Shown here: piece by piece, positions 8,647-16,164 of the stretch | Layout of the letters: each line of letters opens with the position of its first letter | Position numbering within the stretch: the first letter of the stretch is position 1 | Source of the DNA: an uncultured Bacteroidales bacterium | GTDB taxonomy: Bacteria; Bacteroidota; Bacteroidia; Bacteroidales; P3 | Direction of reading: 5' to 3' | DNA length: 64,000 nucleotides | Assembly (NCBI GenBank): GCA_947165255.1 | Contig: CAMUZR010000010.1 | Span: forward strand, 1-64,000 | Position numbers and translations under genes: made by a program | Notes under the pieces: model-generated | What the model saw: the letters and a program-made list of their open reading frames with translations, nothing else | What the model was told of the DNA's origin: nothing | Databases searched by the model: none

Positions 8647-9044
8647 GCCTTACGGAAGAAGAACGGCAGGCCATCGTATTTTATCGTTTGGAGAAGGCGC
8701 AGCAATCAATGGAGGACATCCATAAGGTCTTGCCTTTAGGGGTATGGAACATCATCGCCAATAGAATGTATTATGCACTATACTACGCTGCTTCGGCCCT
8801 GCTTATCCACGATGGGCATAAAGTGAGTACGCACAAAGGTGTAATCTCTCTTTTCAATTTCAATTATGTCAAAGATGGACCTCTGTCAAAAGAAGACGGC
8901 TCTTTGTTTTCTCACATATTCGCATTCCGTCAGGGGAGTGACTACGATGATTTCATCGATGCCTCGGAGGAGGATATTAAGGGGTATCTGCCACAGGTGG
9001 AGGCTTTGATAGAGAAAATAATATCATTGATAAACAATAAATAA
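8643..9044 (+). CDS. HEPN domain protein, UPF0332-like (putative toxin)
   Basis: This 133-residue helical protein is the partner of the upstream nucleotidyltransferase. The HEPN pattern is seen in NRMYYALYYAASALL (Arg41 onwards), followed by THKGVISLF, which resembles the UPF0332 family. HEPN partners are often ribonucleases that use an R-x4-6-H motif, but the RX4HXY motif of HepT is not visible here, so catalytic activity is uncertain. The start overlaps the MNT stop by four bases. The next gene, hutU, begins only eight bases after its stop, so readthrough from this toxin-antitoxin promoter is likely. Confidence 0.82.
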   Translation: MSLTEEERQAIVFYRLEKAQQSMEDIHKVLPLGVWNIIANRMYYALYYAASALLIHDGHKVSTHKGVISLFNFNYVKDGPLSKEDGSLFSHIFAFRQGSDYDDFIDASEEDIKGYLPQVEALIEKIISLINNK

Positions 9045-9052
9045 ACATATAT

Positions 9053-11053
9053 ATGACACTCGAAGAATTCCAAAACGAACTGCGTGCAGGCATTCCCAAT
9101 CCGTTGCCTGCACCTCAACCCTATGACACCACTGTCAACCACGCCCCCAAGCGTAAGGACATCCTCACCAAGGCCGAGAAGGAGTTGGCCATTCGCAACG
9201 CCCTCCGCTATTTCGACCCGAAGGACCATGCCATGTTGGCTCCGGAGTTTGCCGAAGAGTTGAGAAAGTATGGTCGCATCTATATGTATCGGCTGCGTCC
9301 CACCTACCCGATGTATGCCCGCCCCATTGACCAGTACCCCGCCAAGTGCCGCCAGGCTGCAGCCATCATGCTGATGATTCAGAACAATCTTGACCCGGCT
9401 GTGGCTCAGCATCCCCATGAGCTGATTACCTATGGTGGCAATGGAGCCGTCTTCCAGAATTGGGCTCAGTATCGTCTGACGATGAAATATTTGAGCGAGA
9501 TGACCGAGGAGCAGACCTTGGCCATGTACAGCGGTCACCCCATGGGCCTTTTCCCCTCGCATAAGGATGCACCCCGTGTGGTGGTTACCAACGGCATGAT
9601 GATTCCCAACTACAGCAAGCCAGACGATTGGGAGCGTTATAACGCCTTAGGCGTTACTCAATATGGCCAGATGACTGCTGGTAGTTACATGTATATAGGT
9701 CCTCAAGGCATCGTGCACGGTACCACTATTACCGTCCTCAATGCTGCCCGCAAACTTGGCGGCGGAACCGCCGGTAAGTTGTTCATTACTGCCGGACTTG
9801 GTGGTATGAGTGGTGCTCAGCCCAAAGCTGGCGACATTGCCGGTGTGGTTTCCATCACCGCTGAAATCAACCCCGCTGCCACACAGAAACGTTTCGACCA
9901 AGGTTGGGTGGATGAAGTCCATGCCGACCTCGACGAATTGTTTGTGGCTGTCAATAAGGCCCGCGATGCGAAGATTGCCCGCAGCTTCGCCTATCAGGGC
10001 AATGTGGTGGATCTTTGGGAATACTGCGCCGAGAAAGGCATTCAGGTGGACCTCGGCAGCGATCAGACCTCCCTCCACAATCCGTGGGCCGGTGGCTACT
10101 ATCCCGTAGGAGTCACCTTTGAGGATGCCAAGGTGATGATGGCCGACAATCCCGAACTCTTCAAGGAGAAGGTGCAGGAGAGCCTGCGCCGCCATGTGGC
10201 CGCCATCAACAAGCTCACGGCCAAGGGCATGTATTTCTTCGACTATGGCAACGCCTTCCTGCTGGAGAGCAGCCGCGCCGGCGCCGACATCTGGAATGCC
10301 GACCACAGTGCCTTCCGCTATCCCTCCTATGTGCAGGACATCATGGGTCCCATGTGCTTCGACTATGGCTTCGGCCCCTTCCGTTGGGTCTGCACCAGCG
10401 GCAAACCCGAGGATCTCGACAAGAGCGACCACATTGCCATGGAAGTGCTGGCCGAGATAGCCGCCACGGCTCCTGCCGAAATCCAGCAGCAGATGCACGA
10501 CAACATACAATGGATCAAAGGTGCCAAGGAGAACCACCTTGTGGTGGGTAGCCAGGCCCGTATCCTCTATGCCGACTGCGAAGGCCGCACCAAGATTGCC
10601 GCCCGTTTCAACGAAGCTATCCGCAAGGGCGAGATTTCTGCGCCCATCGTGCTGGGCCGCGACCACCACGATGTCAGCGGCACCGACAGCCCCTTCCGCG
10701 AGACCTCTAACATCTACGATGGTTCCAACCGCTGTGCCGACATGGCCGTTCAGAACGTTATTGGCGACAGTTTCCGCGGTGCCACCTGGGTCAGCATCCA
10801 CAATGGTGGCGGTGTAGGCTGGGGCGAAGTGGTGAATGGCGGCTTCGGCATGGTCCTCGATGGCTCTGCTGACTGCGACCGCCGTCTGCGCCTGATGCTC
10901 TACTGGGATGTCAACAACGGCATCAGCCGCCGCAGCTGGGCTCGCAACGAGGGAGCCATGTTTGCCATCCAACGTGCCATGGACAGCAACCCCGACCTCA
11001 AAGTCACTATGCCTAACTTGGTCGATGACAAGATTCTCGAAGGACTCTTTTAA
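9053..11053 (+). CDS. hutU: Urocanate hydratase
   Basis: Urocanate hydratase adds water to urocanate to give imidazolone propionate, the second step of histidine degradation, using tightly bound NAD. Family segments include ELITYGGNGAVFQNWAQYR, GQMTAGSYMYIGPQGIVHGT, the glycine-rich FITAGLGGMSGAQPKA and FDYGNAFLLESSRAGAD. At 666 residues it is the long form I associate with Bacteroidota rather than the shorter proteobacterial one. No other hut gene is in the window. It starts eight bases after the HEPN stop with no separate promoter seen. A strong hairpin lies just downstream at 11063-11111. Confidence 0.95.
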   Translation: MTLEEFQNELRAGIPNPLPAPQPYDTTVNHAPKRKDILTKAEKELAIRNALRYFDPKDHAMLAPEFAEELRKYGRIYMYRLRPTYPMYARPIDQYPAKCRQAAAIMLMIQNNLDPAVAQHPHELITYGGNGAVFQNWAQYRLTMKYLSEMTEEQTLAMYSGHPMGLFPSHKDAPRVVVTNGMMIPNYSKPDDWERYNALGVTQYGQMTAGSYMYIGPQGIVHGTTITVLNAARKLGGGTAGKLFITAGLGGMSGAQPKAGDIAGVVSITAEINPAATQKRFDQGWVDEVHADLDELFVAVNKARDAKIARSFAYQGNVVDLWEYCAEKGIQVDLGSDQTSLHNPWAGGYYPVGVTFEDAKVMMADNPELFKEKVQESLRRHVAAINKLTAKGMYFFDYGNAFLLESSRAGADIWNADHSAFRYPSYVQDIMGPMCFDYGFGPFRWVCTSGKPEDLDKSDHIAMEVLAEIAATAPAEIQQQMHDNIQWIKGAKENHLVVGSQARILYADCEGRTKIAARFNEAIRKGEISAPIVLGRDHHDVSGTDSPFRETSNIYDGSNRCADMAVQNVIGDSFRGATWVSIHNGGGVGWGEVVNGGFGMVLDGSADCDRRLRLMLYWDVNNGISRRSWARNEGAMFAIQRAMDSNPDLKVTMPNLVDDKILEGLF

Positions 11054-11062
11054 ATAATGTAT

Positions 11063-11111
11063 AATGTACAGTGTACAGTGAGGCGGTAGCCATCACTATA
11101 CACTGTACATT
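11063..11111. repeat. 19-bp inverted repeat (hairpin) after hutU
   Basis: AATGTACAGTGTACAGTGA (11063-11081) and TCACTATACACTGTACATT (11093-11111) pair with one mismatch around an 11-base loop. There is no clean T-run, so it may be a repeat-derived hairpin rather than an ordinary terminator. A related palindrome lies at 13373-13395. Confidence 0.75.
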
Positions 11112-11131
11112 GCTCTATTTCAATTCCCAGT

Positions 11132-11202
11132 TTTCCATTCTCCATTCCGAGTTCTGAATGGGATGACAACCCTCTCCATTCTCCATTCTCCATTCCCCAT
11201 TC
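11132..11202. repeat. Short CTCCATT-type repeats
   Basis: Units of CCATTCT or CCATTCC recur at 11134-11148 and again at 11175-11202. They overlap the apparent 5' end of the next ORF, which argues that its first 17 codons are not real. Confidence 0.6.
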
Positions 11203-11213
11203 ACCAAGTTCCC

Positions 11214-12056
11214 ATGTCTACCCACCCAAGATGGCTCATACTGAGTGCCTCCACCTTGTCAGCCATAGTCGTACTGTTTGCGGGCTACTGCCTCTGGCAT
11301 TATTCCACCCCTATCCCCAATAGGCCAGAACAAGTTCAAAAGATAGTTCTCAGCCCCATGACCCCCGTCAAGAACCAGGGGCGCACACAGTACTGCTGGG
11401 CCTATTCCATGCTGGCCGCCATCGAAACCGAGCACTTTCGGCAGGGAGACAGCCTCGACCTTCCTATACAGCCAGTGGTCGAAGCCCAAGCCGTCGAGAC
11501 CGAAATGCCCCCCTCTGGCCGTGCCATGGGGCAGACACTGCTGAATTTCATCGAGCGGCACGGCATCTACCGAGAACTGTGCAACCCCAAAGACTTCCTG
11601 CCACTCTGCACCACCAAACGTGAGCCATATAATCAGTGGATAGTTCCTGACCTGCCCGACAACTGGGAGCACAACCGTTTTCTCAACCTTCATCCAGACA
11701 CCCTTCTTTCCCTAGCCCTCCTAGCGGTGAACCAGGGCAGAGGAGTTTGCTGGGAAGGCGACATCAGCGAACGCGGATACTCATTCACTCAGGGCATTGC
11801 CGTCACCACCCTCCCGCCGCTCCTGCTCTATGTCAAGTCACTCCTACGTCCGCCCACCGACGACCACTGCATGGCCATCGTCGGCCTTGTCCAGGGTGAC
11901 GACGGCACCCGCTACTTCGTCATGAAAAACTCGTGGGGAACCGGCAACCCCTACGGCGGTCTCATGCTGATGTCGTTCGATTACTTCCGATGGAACACCG
12001 TAGCCGTCTATCTCCCACAGGAAATCTGCCCCTACTTGATAATGGCAAATAGTTAA
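11214..12056 (+). CDS. Papain-like (C1 family) cysteine protease, membrane anchored
   Basis: The catalytic cysteine is Cys61 in MTPVKNQGRTQYCWAYS, the standard papain-type active site. The catalytic His is in DDHCMAIVGLV (about residue 222), and the Asn with its partner Trp is in MKNSWGTG (about residue 241). One transmembrane helix or uncleaved signal lies at about residues 8-27, so the enzyme is probably exported or anchored facing the periplasm. I choose ATG 11214 (280 residues) because the longer ORF from 11163 begins inside simple CTCCATT repeats. No propeptide is obvious. Substrate unknown; the family call is confident. Confidence 0.85.
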   Translation: MSTHPRWLILSASTLSAIVVLFAGYCLWHYSTPIPNRPEQVQKIVLSPMTPVKNQGRTQYCWAYSMLAAIETEHFRQGDSLDLPIQPVVEAQAVETEMPPSGRAMGQTLLNFIERHGIYRELCNPKDFLPLCTTKREPYNQWIVPDLPDNWEHNRFLNLHPDTLLSLALLAVNQGRGVCWEGDISERGYSFTQGIAVTTLPPLLLYVKSLLRPPTDDHCMAIVGLVQGDDGTRYFVMKNSWGTGNPYGGLMLMSFDYFRWNTVAVYLPQEICPYLIMANS

Positions 12057-12211
12057 TTGAGACTGATTCGATACGCAACAATGTGGAAATGTGAAGCCTT
12101 GCCTTTGTCCTCATTTTTTTCAGAGGCCTAAGGAAAAATGAAAAGTCTGTATAGTACTTTCTAGCCCTTTTCTGATTGTAAAAAAAGATTTTTTTCCGTA
12201 TATCAGTGGTC

Positions 12212-12220
12212 TATATTTTG
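12212..12220 (+). promoter_or_regulatory. Possible weak promoter element for the GNAT gene
   Basis: TATATTTTG is one base longer than the TAnnTTTG consensus and no clear TTTG lies at the proper distance upstream. Its position, about 34 bases before the ATG, is suitable, but the match is poor. Confidence 0.3.
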
Positions 12221-12253
12221 GGGAGTATTACTAGTTTAAACAGCTTCTAAGGT

Positions 12254-12760
12254 ATGGAACAAAACTTTGTTATTCGCAACTGCGGTTTGGAGCAGTTGGA
12301 TGAAATTATAGATATGGAGCGCGAGACGATTGAAATCCTTCCGCAGCCCGACATGCTCAGGCGAAACAGTCTGGAGATGTGGCGATGCTGTCTGCAGCCG
12401 CCTCACCGATGTACAGGAGTATGGGTAGGGGAAAAGATGGTTGCTTTTGCGGTGCTGTATATTCCGCTGGAGGGCAGCGAAGAGGATTTGTCACCCCTAT
12501 TGCTTCATAGTGTGGACACGCCTTCGGCCAATTACAAAATCTGTATAGTACGTCCTGAGTGGAGGGGAAATCATTTGCAGGTGTTGCTGGGCAGGTGTCT
12601 CGAAGATGAGGCACGGCGTAGGGGCATTCGGGTATTGTGTTCAACGGCTTCGCCCAAGAATGAAGCCAGTATCAGGAGTTTATTGCAGCTGGGCTATAGT
12701 TACGACCAGACGCTTGAAAAGTACGGTTTCGAACGTAATTTATATTATAAGATGCTTTAG
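12254..12760 (+). CDS. GNAT family N-acetyltransferase
   Basis: This 168-residue protein has the GNAT fold order: an N-terminal strand-helix part (QLDEIIDMERETIEILP), a central strand pair with WVGEKMVAFAVLYIP, and the acetyl-CoA-binding motif A region IVRPEWRGNHLQVLLGRCLE, followed by NEASIRSLLQLGY of motif B. The glycine-rich pyrophosphate loop is degenerate (RGNHLQ in place of the usual R/Q-x-x-G-x-G/A). The acceptor substrate cannot be told. It stands alone between the protease and the metal-efflux operon. Confidence 0.8.
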   Translation: MEQNFVIRNCGLEQLDEIIDMERETIEILPQPDMLRRNSLEMWRCCLQPPHRCTGVWVGEKMVAFAVLYIPLEGSEEDLSPLLLHSVDTPSANYKICIVRPEWRGNHLQVLLGRCLEDEARRRGIRVLCSTASPKNEASIRSLLQLGYSYDQTLEKYGFERNLYYKML

Positions 12761-12831
12761 CTTGTTTGCAAGTGGTTTGCAAAATATGGCGGTCATGATC
12801 TGAAAAAAGCCAGATACTCATCTTTTTTTCT

Positions 12832-12839
12832 TACCTTTG
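12832..12839 (+). promoter_or_regulatory. -7 element upstream of the metal-efflux operon
   Basis: TACCTTTG matches TAnnTTTG exactly and lies about 55 bases before the first ATG of the operon (12893). A TTTG box at the usual distance is not evident. Confidence 0.55.
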
Positions 12840-12892
12840 CAAAGTCTATTGAAAAGGTTGCTTTGGTGGGGTGGTTACACAATGTGCACTAT

Positions 12893-13339
12893 ATGAAGCA
12901 TTTGATGGCTAAAATATGTATTTTGACAGCATGTGCGGTTATCATGCTCCATGCTGTTGTGCCTCATCACCACCACGATTGCGAAGAGGGGGTAGGACTG
13001 GTTTTTGAGACCGAGTTGTACTGCCATTGCGATAGCGGATACGACCGACATGGTTGCGACCGTCATCATTCTCATCATCCTTTCGACATTTGTCTTTTGC
13101 AAGAGTTGCTGTCGCACCTGGTGTTTACCACTAGTGACGACCACCTTTCGTTAGCCAAGTTAATGAAGACTGAGTCCAATGACTATTGGATTCCAGCACT
13201 GGCTGCATTCTTACCCTCGCCCCATGTTCCTGTTTTACCCGAAATCAAAGTGTACCATCCTATTAGGGCGGTACTGCTTGTTTCGACACCCTTGCTGGGT
13301 ATCACCTCCTTGAGGGCTCCGCCATACATTTCATTTTGA
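12893..13339 (+). CDS. Small His/Cys-rich protein heading the metal-efflux operon
   Basis: This 148-residue protein has an N-terminal hydrophobic segment (about residues 5-22), then VVPHHHHDCEE and a Cys/His-dense stretch YCHCDSGYDRHGCDRHHSHH at about residues 44-63, ending in a second hydrophobic region near the C-terminus (VLLVSTPLLGITSL). I place the start at ATG 12893 (MKHLMAKICIL); the in-frame upstream TTG is weaker. The clustered His and Cys residues would suit a periplasmic metal-binding or sensing role, in line with the efflux genes that follow. No family name recognised; the function is inferred from composition and context. Confidence 0.7.
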   Translation: MKHLMAKICILTACAVIMLHAVVPHHHHDCEEGVGLVFETELYCHCDSGYDRHGCDRHHSHHPFDICLLQELLSHLVFTTSDDHLSLAKLMKTESNDYWIPALAAFLPSPHVPVLPEIKVYHPIRAVLLVSTPLLGITSLRAPPYISF

Positions 13340-13340
13340 A

Positions 13341-13371
13341 GGCAAGGTAGCTTTCGCTACTGCTGTTTTTT
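13341..13371 (+). terminator. Weak hairpin and T-run between the His-rich gene and the adaptor gene
   Basis: GTAGC-TTTC-GCTAC (13347-13360) is followed by TGCTG and six T. The 5-bp stem is short; it could be a leaky terminator that lowers expression of the pump genes relative to the first gene. Confidence 0.35.
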
Positions 13372-13372
13372 G

Positions 13373-13395
13373 TACACTGTTCACTGAACACTGTA
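13373..13395. repeat. Imperfect palindrome upstream of the adaptor gene
   Basis: TACACTGTTCACTGAACACTGTA is an imperfect palindrome that shares the ACTGT/ACAGT words of the hairpin at 11063-11111, suggesting a common intergenic repeat family. Confidence 0.5.
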
Positions 13396-13426
13396 TGGTT
13401 ACTATTCACTTAATACATTGTTGAAA

Positions 13427-14932
13427 ATGAAAAAAATAGTCTTTTTATTAAGTATAGCGTCCATCTTGGGCATGACCCCTGCTTGCCACCATGCTCATGA
13501 AGAACACAAACACGAGCATCATCATGATGCTGAACAATATACCGCATATAACTCCGATTTCGAGCTCTTTGCCGAGGCAGAGCCATTTTTGGTAGGGGAG
13601 GAATCAAAGGTTGCGGCCCACCTTACCCGTCTCTCCAATTTCAAACCACTGGATTCTGTTCAGGTGAAAATCAGTCTCGTTGTAGACGGTGAGATCGTCA
13701 GCCAGCAAATTGAGCAGCCTTCGCAGCCGGGTATCTATAAATGTACATTAAGGCCTACCAAGGCTGGGTGTGGTAAGTTAAAGGTTGAAATAATGCAGCC
13801 TAGGGGTGTTTCCGTGGTGACCCACCCCCATGTTCATGTCTTTGCCGCGCATAAAGATATGCATGAACATCATCACGAACACGGACATGGCTCAACCAAT
13901 GCCATCACCTTTACCAAGGAGCAGAGCTGGAAGATTGATTTTGCTACTGACATCCTCAGAATGCAGCCGTTTGGCACAGTAATCAAAACCACAGCGCAGG
14001 TGCAGCCCTCGCAGGGCGACGAACGTGAAGTCGTTGCCACAGCCTCGGGCATAGTGGTTTTGGGAAATGGCAACCTGGTGCCGGGTACCGCTGTGAAGGA
14101 AGGGCAGCAGCTATTTACCATTGAGAGCAACGGAATGGCCGACAACAATATGAGTGTCCGCTTGCAGGAAGCAATAGCTAGCTATAATGCAGCCAAGGCC
14201 GAGTACGAACGCAAGCAATTTCTGGCCGAAGATAAGATAGTATCCCAGTCGGAACTGCTACGCGCCAAAGCCGCCTATGAGACGTCCAAGGCCGCCTACG
14301 ACAATTTACAGCGAAATTTCTCAAAGAAGGGGGCAGTGGTGCGCGCACCGATTAGCGGCTATGTACAGCGGATTAATGTCGTAGGCGGCAGCTTTGTCGA
14401 GGCCGGTCAGTCGGTGATTACGATATCACAAAATCGAGACCTCTTCATTCGAGCTGAGGTGCAGCCCCGCTATTACACGCAGTTGAACGCCATCAGTGAT
14501 GTCAATATCATCGTTCCAGGCGATAATCATGTCTATACTCTTGCCGAGTTGAACGGCAGTTTGGTCTCTTACGGCAGGTCCACTGACATTGATTGTCCCA
14601 TGGTGCCGGTTACTTTCCGTGTGCGCAATCAGACCGGATTGCTTAGCGGCAGCTTCGTCACCCTCTATATTACCACCCACAAAGACCACCAGGCACTGGC
14701 TATTCCCAATCAGGGTATAGTGGAGGAGATGGGCAACTACTTTGTTTTTGTGCAGTTGACTCCCGAGTCGTTTGAAAAACGACTGGTCACGCTGGGTGCT
14801 ACCGATGGCCGTTATACCGAAGTCCTTTCAGGGGTGGAGGCAGGCGAACGCGTCGTCACCCGTGGGGCTTCTATGGTTCGTCTGGCTCAAAACGGTGCCG
14901 CCCTCGACCCCCATGCAGGCCATGTCCATTAA
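13427..14932 (+). CDS. RND efflux periplasmic adaptor (membrane fusion protein), CusB/CzcB-like
   Basis: The adaptor links an inner-membrane RND pump to a TolC-like channel. The protein of about 501 residues (from ATG 13427) begins with a hydrophobic signal ending TPACHHAHEE, possibly a lipobox with Cys as the lipid site. A His-rich stretch (HEEHKHEHHHD) follows, and a second His cluster (HEHHHEHGHG) sits near residue 150. The typical adaptor layout comes next: lipoyl half (VVATASGIVVLGNGNLVPG), a coiled coil around residues 240-300, the other half (VVRAPISGYVQRINVVGG), a beta-barrel, and a C-terminal membrane-proximal domain. The His clusters favour a metal such as Cu, Zn or Ni, but the ion is not determined. 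A TTG start at 13418 is possible but less likely. Confidence 0.88.
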   Translation: MKKIVFLLSIASILGMTPACHHAHEEHKHEHHHDAEQYTAYNSDFELFAEAEPFLVGEESKVAAHLTRLSNFKPLDSVQVKISLVVDGEIVSQQIEQPSQPGIYKCTLRPTKAGCGKLKVEIMQPRGVSVVTHPHVHVFAAHKDMHEHHHEHGHGSTNAITFTKEQSWKIDFATDILRMQPFGTVIKTTAQVQPSQGDEREVVATASGIVVLGNGNLVPGTAVKEGQQLFTIESNGMADNNMSVRLQEAIASYNAAKAEYERKQFLAEDKIVSQSELLRAKAAYETSKAAYDNLQRNFSKKGAVVRAPISGYVQRINVVGGSFVEAGQSVITISQNRDLFIRAEVQPRYYTQLNAISDVNIIVPGDNHVYTLAELNGSLVSYGRSTDIDCPMVPVTFRVRNQTGLLSGSFVTLYITTHKDHQALAIPNQGIVEEMGNYFVFVQLTPESFEKRLVTLGATDGRYTEVLSGVEAGERVVTRGASMVRLAQNGAALDPHAGHVH

Positions 14933-14951
14933 TCTCTAATTCCTTCTTGAT

Positions 14952-16145
14952 ATGAATAAGTCACTCATTACGTTTATATTGATTTGTTTTTATGTTCTTC
15001 TTTGTCCTTTACTGGCTGAGGGACAGCCTCATTACGCACAGGTGCTGAAAGATTTGGAAACTAAGAATCCCACGCTCCTAGCCGCAGCTAAGAGGGCTCA
15101 GGCTCAGAAGGCGGCAGCCCATGTGGGATTGCTACTTGACGACCCAAGTGTTGAGGCAGCCTACTATTGGGGCGACCCATCGGAAAATGGAATCCGGTGG
15201 GACCTCAGGGTGTCTCAGTCTTTTGAGATGCCGTCGGTGATGGTTCGTCGTGCACGACTGCGTGACTTGCAGGAAAATGCGGCAGAGATCGACTATCAGT
15301 CCCTTCGGGTTGCCACCATGTTGGAAACCCAGCAAATTTGTGCGGACATTATATACTATTGGAATATGGCCTATATATATGACCGCCGATGTACAGCTGC
15401 CATCAAGCTTGCCCAGCTTTACCGCCGCCGCTTTGAGATGGGCGAGTGTTCCATCTTGGAGTACAATCGTGCCCAAATGAATATGGCAGACGTTCAGAAT
15501 AAAGCAGCGCGTGCCATTATGGAAGCCGACCATGTCATGGCAGATTTGCGCCAGTTGATGGGTGACGAGAATTACAACTTCACCCAGATGGAATATGATA
15601 CGGTGATGGGCGGTCTACCTTTCGAAGATTGGTATGAGCAGTTGGAAATGCGCAATCCGGAACTTCAGCAACTCAATAATCAGCTGGCCATCAGCCAGCA
15701 GAAGGAGCAGCTCAGTCGTGCCAGTTGGCTGCCCAAGGTGGATGTAGGGTATGCTGCTGAGAATGTGGTTGGCAGCACTTGGCGTGGTGCCACAGTGGGG
15801 TTAAAACTTCCCTTGTGGAGTCAGCAAAGGACAGTCCGTGCCGCCAAATTGCAGACCGCTGCTTCCCAAGACGCCCTTGCGGCCAAACGCTTTGAACGTT
15901 TCAACAAACTCCGCTGCCTGTTTCACCGCCAACAGGCGTTGATTCTCAATCTCAACAACCTCAAATCTGCCTATCGCCAGAACAACAGCATTGCCCTGCT
16001 GGACAAAGCATTGGAGGCAGGTGAGATCAATTTGGAGCAATATCTCCAACAAGTTAATTATTATTACGATATCGAAATAGAGATATGGGATACGGCTTAT
16101 CAGTTGGAGCAGATTCACTTACTCCTCTATTCGATTGAATTATAG
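14952..16145 (+). CDS. TolC-family outer-membrane channel of the metal-efflux system
   Basis: This 397-residue protein has a signal peptide (about residues 1-24) and the long heptad-rich helices of outer-membrane efflux proteins, with family segments such as LETKNPTLLAAAKRAQAQKA near the N-terminus and ALEAGEINLEQYLQQVNYYY near the C-terminus. It would form the trimeric exit duct for the adaptor and pump encoded on either side. The 19-base gaps to both neighbours point to a single transcript. Confidence 0.88.
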   Translation: MNKSLITFILICFYVLLCPLLAEGQPHYAQVLKDLETKNPTLLAAAKRAQAQKAAAHVGLLLDDPSVEAAYYWGDPSENGIRWDLRVSQSFEMPSVMVRRARLRDLQENAAEIDYQSLRVATMLETQQICADIIYYWNMAYIYDRRCTAAIKLAQLYRRRFEMGECSILEYNRAQMNMADVQNKAARAIMEADHVMADLRQLMGDENYNFTQMEYDTVMGGLPFEDWYEQLEMRNPELQQLNNQLAISQQKEQLSRASWLPKVDVGYAAENVVGSTWRGATVGLKLPLWSQQRTVRAAKLQTAASQDALAAKRFERFNKLRCLFHRQQALILNLNNLKSAYRQNNSIALLDKALEAGEINLEQYLQQVNYYYDIEIEIWDTAYQLEQIHLLLYSIEL

Positions 16146-16164
16146 TTCCTAATCCGATTAAGAG

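Noticed and set aside
9647..10972. 441-codon minus-strand frame opposite hutU
   Set aside because: hutU is unmistakable; the opposite frame is an Ala/Val/His/Gly-rich shadow.
11163..11213. Longer start of the papain-like protease
   Set aside because: These 17 codons are made of CTCCATT simple repeats; ATG 11214 gives a proper membrane anchor.
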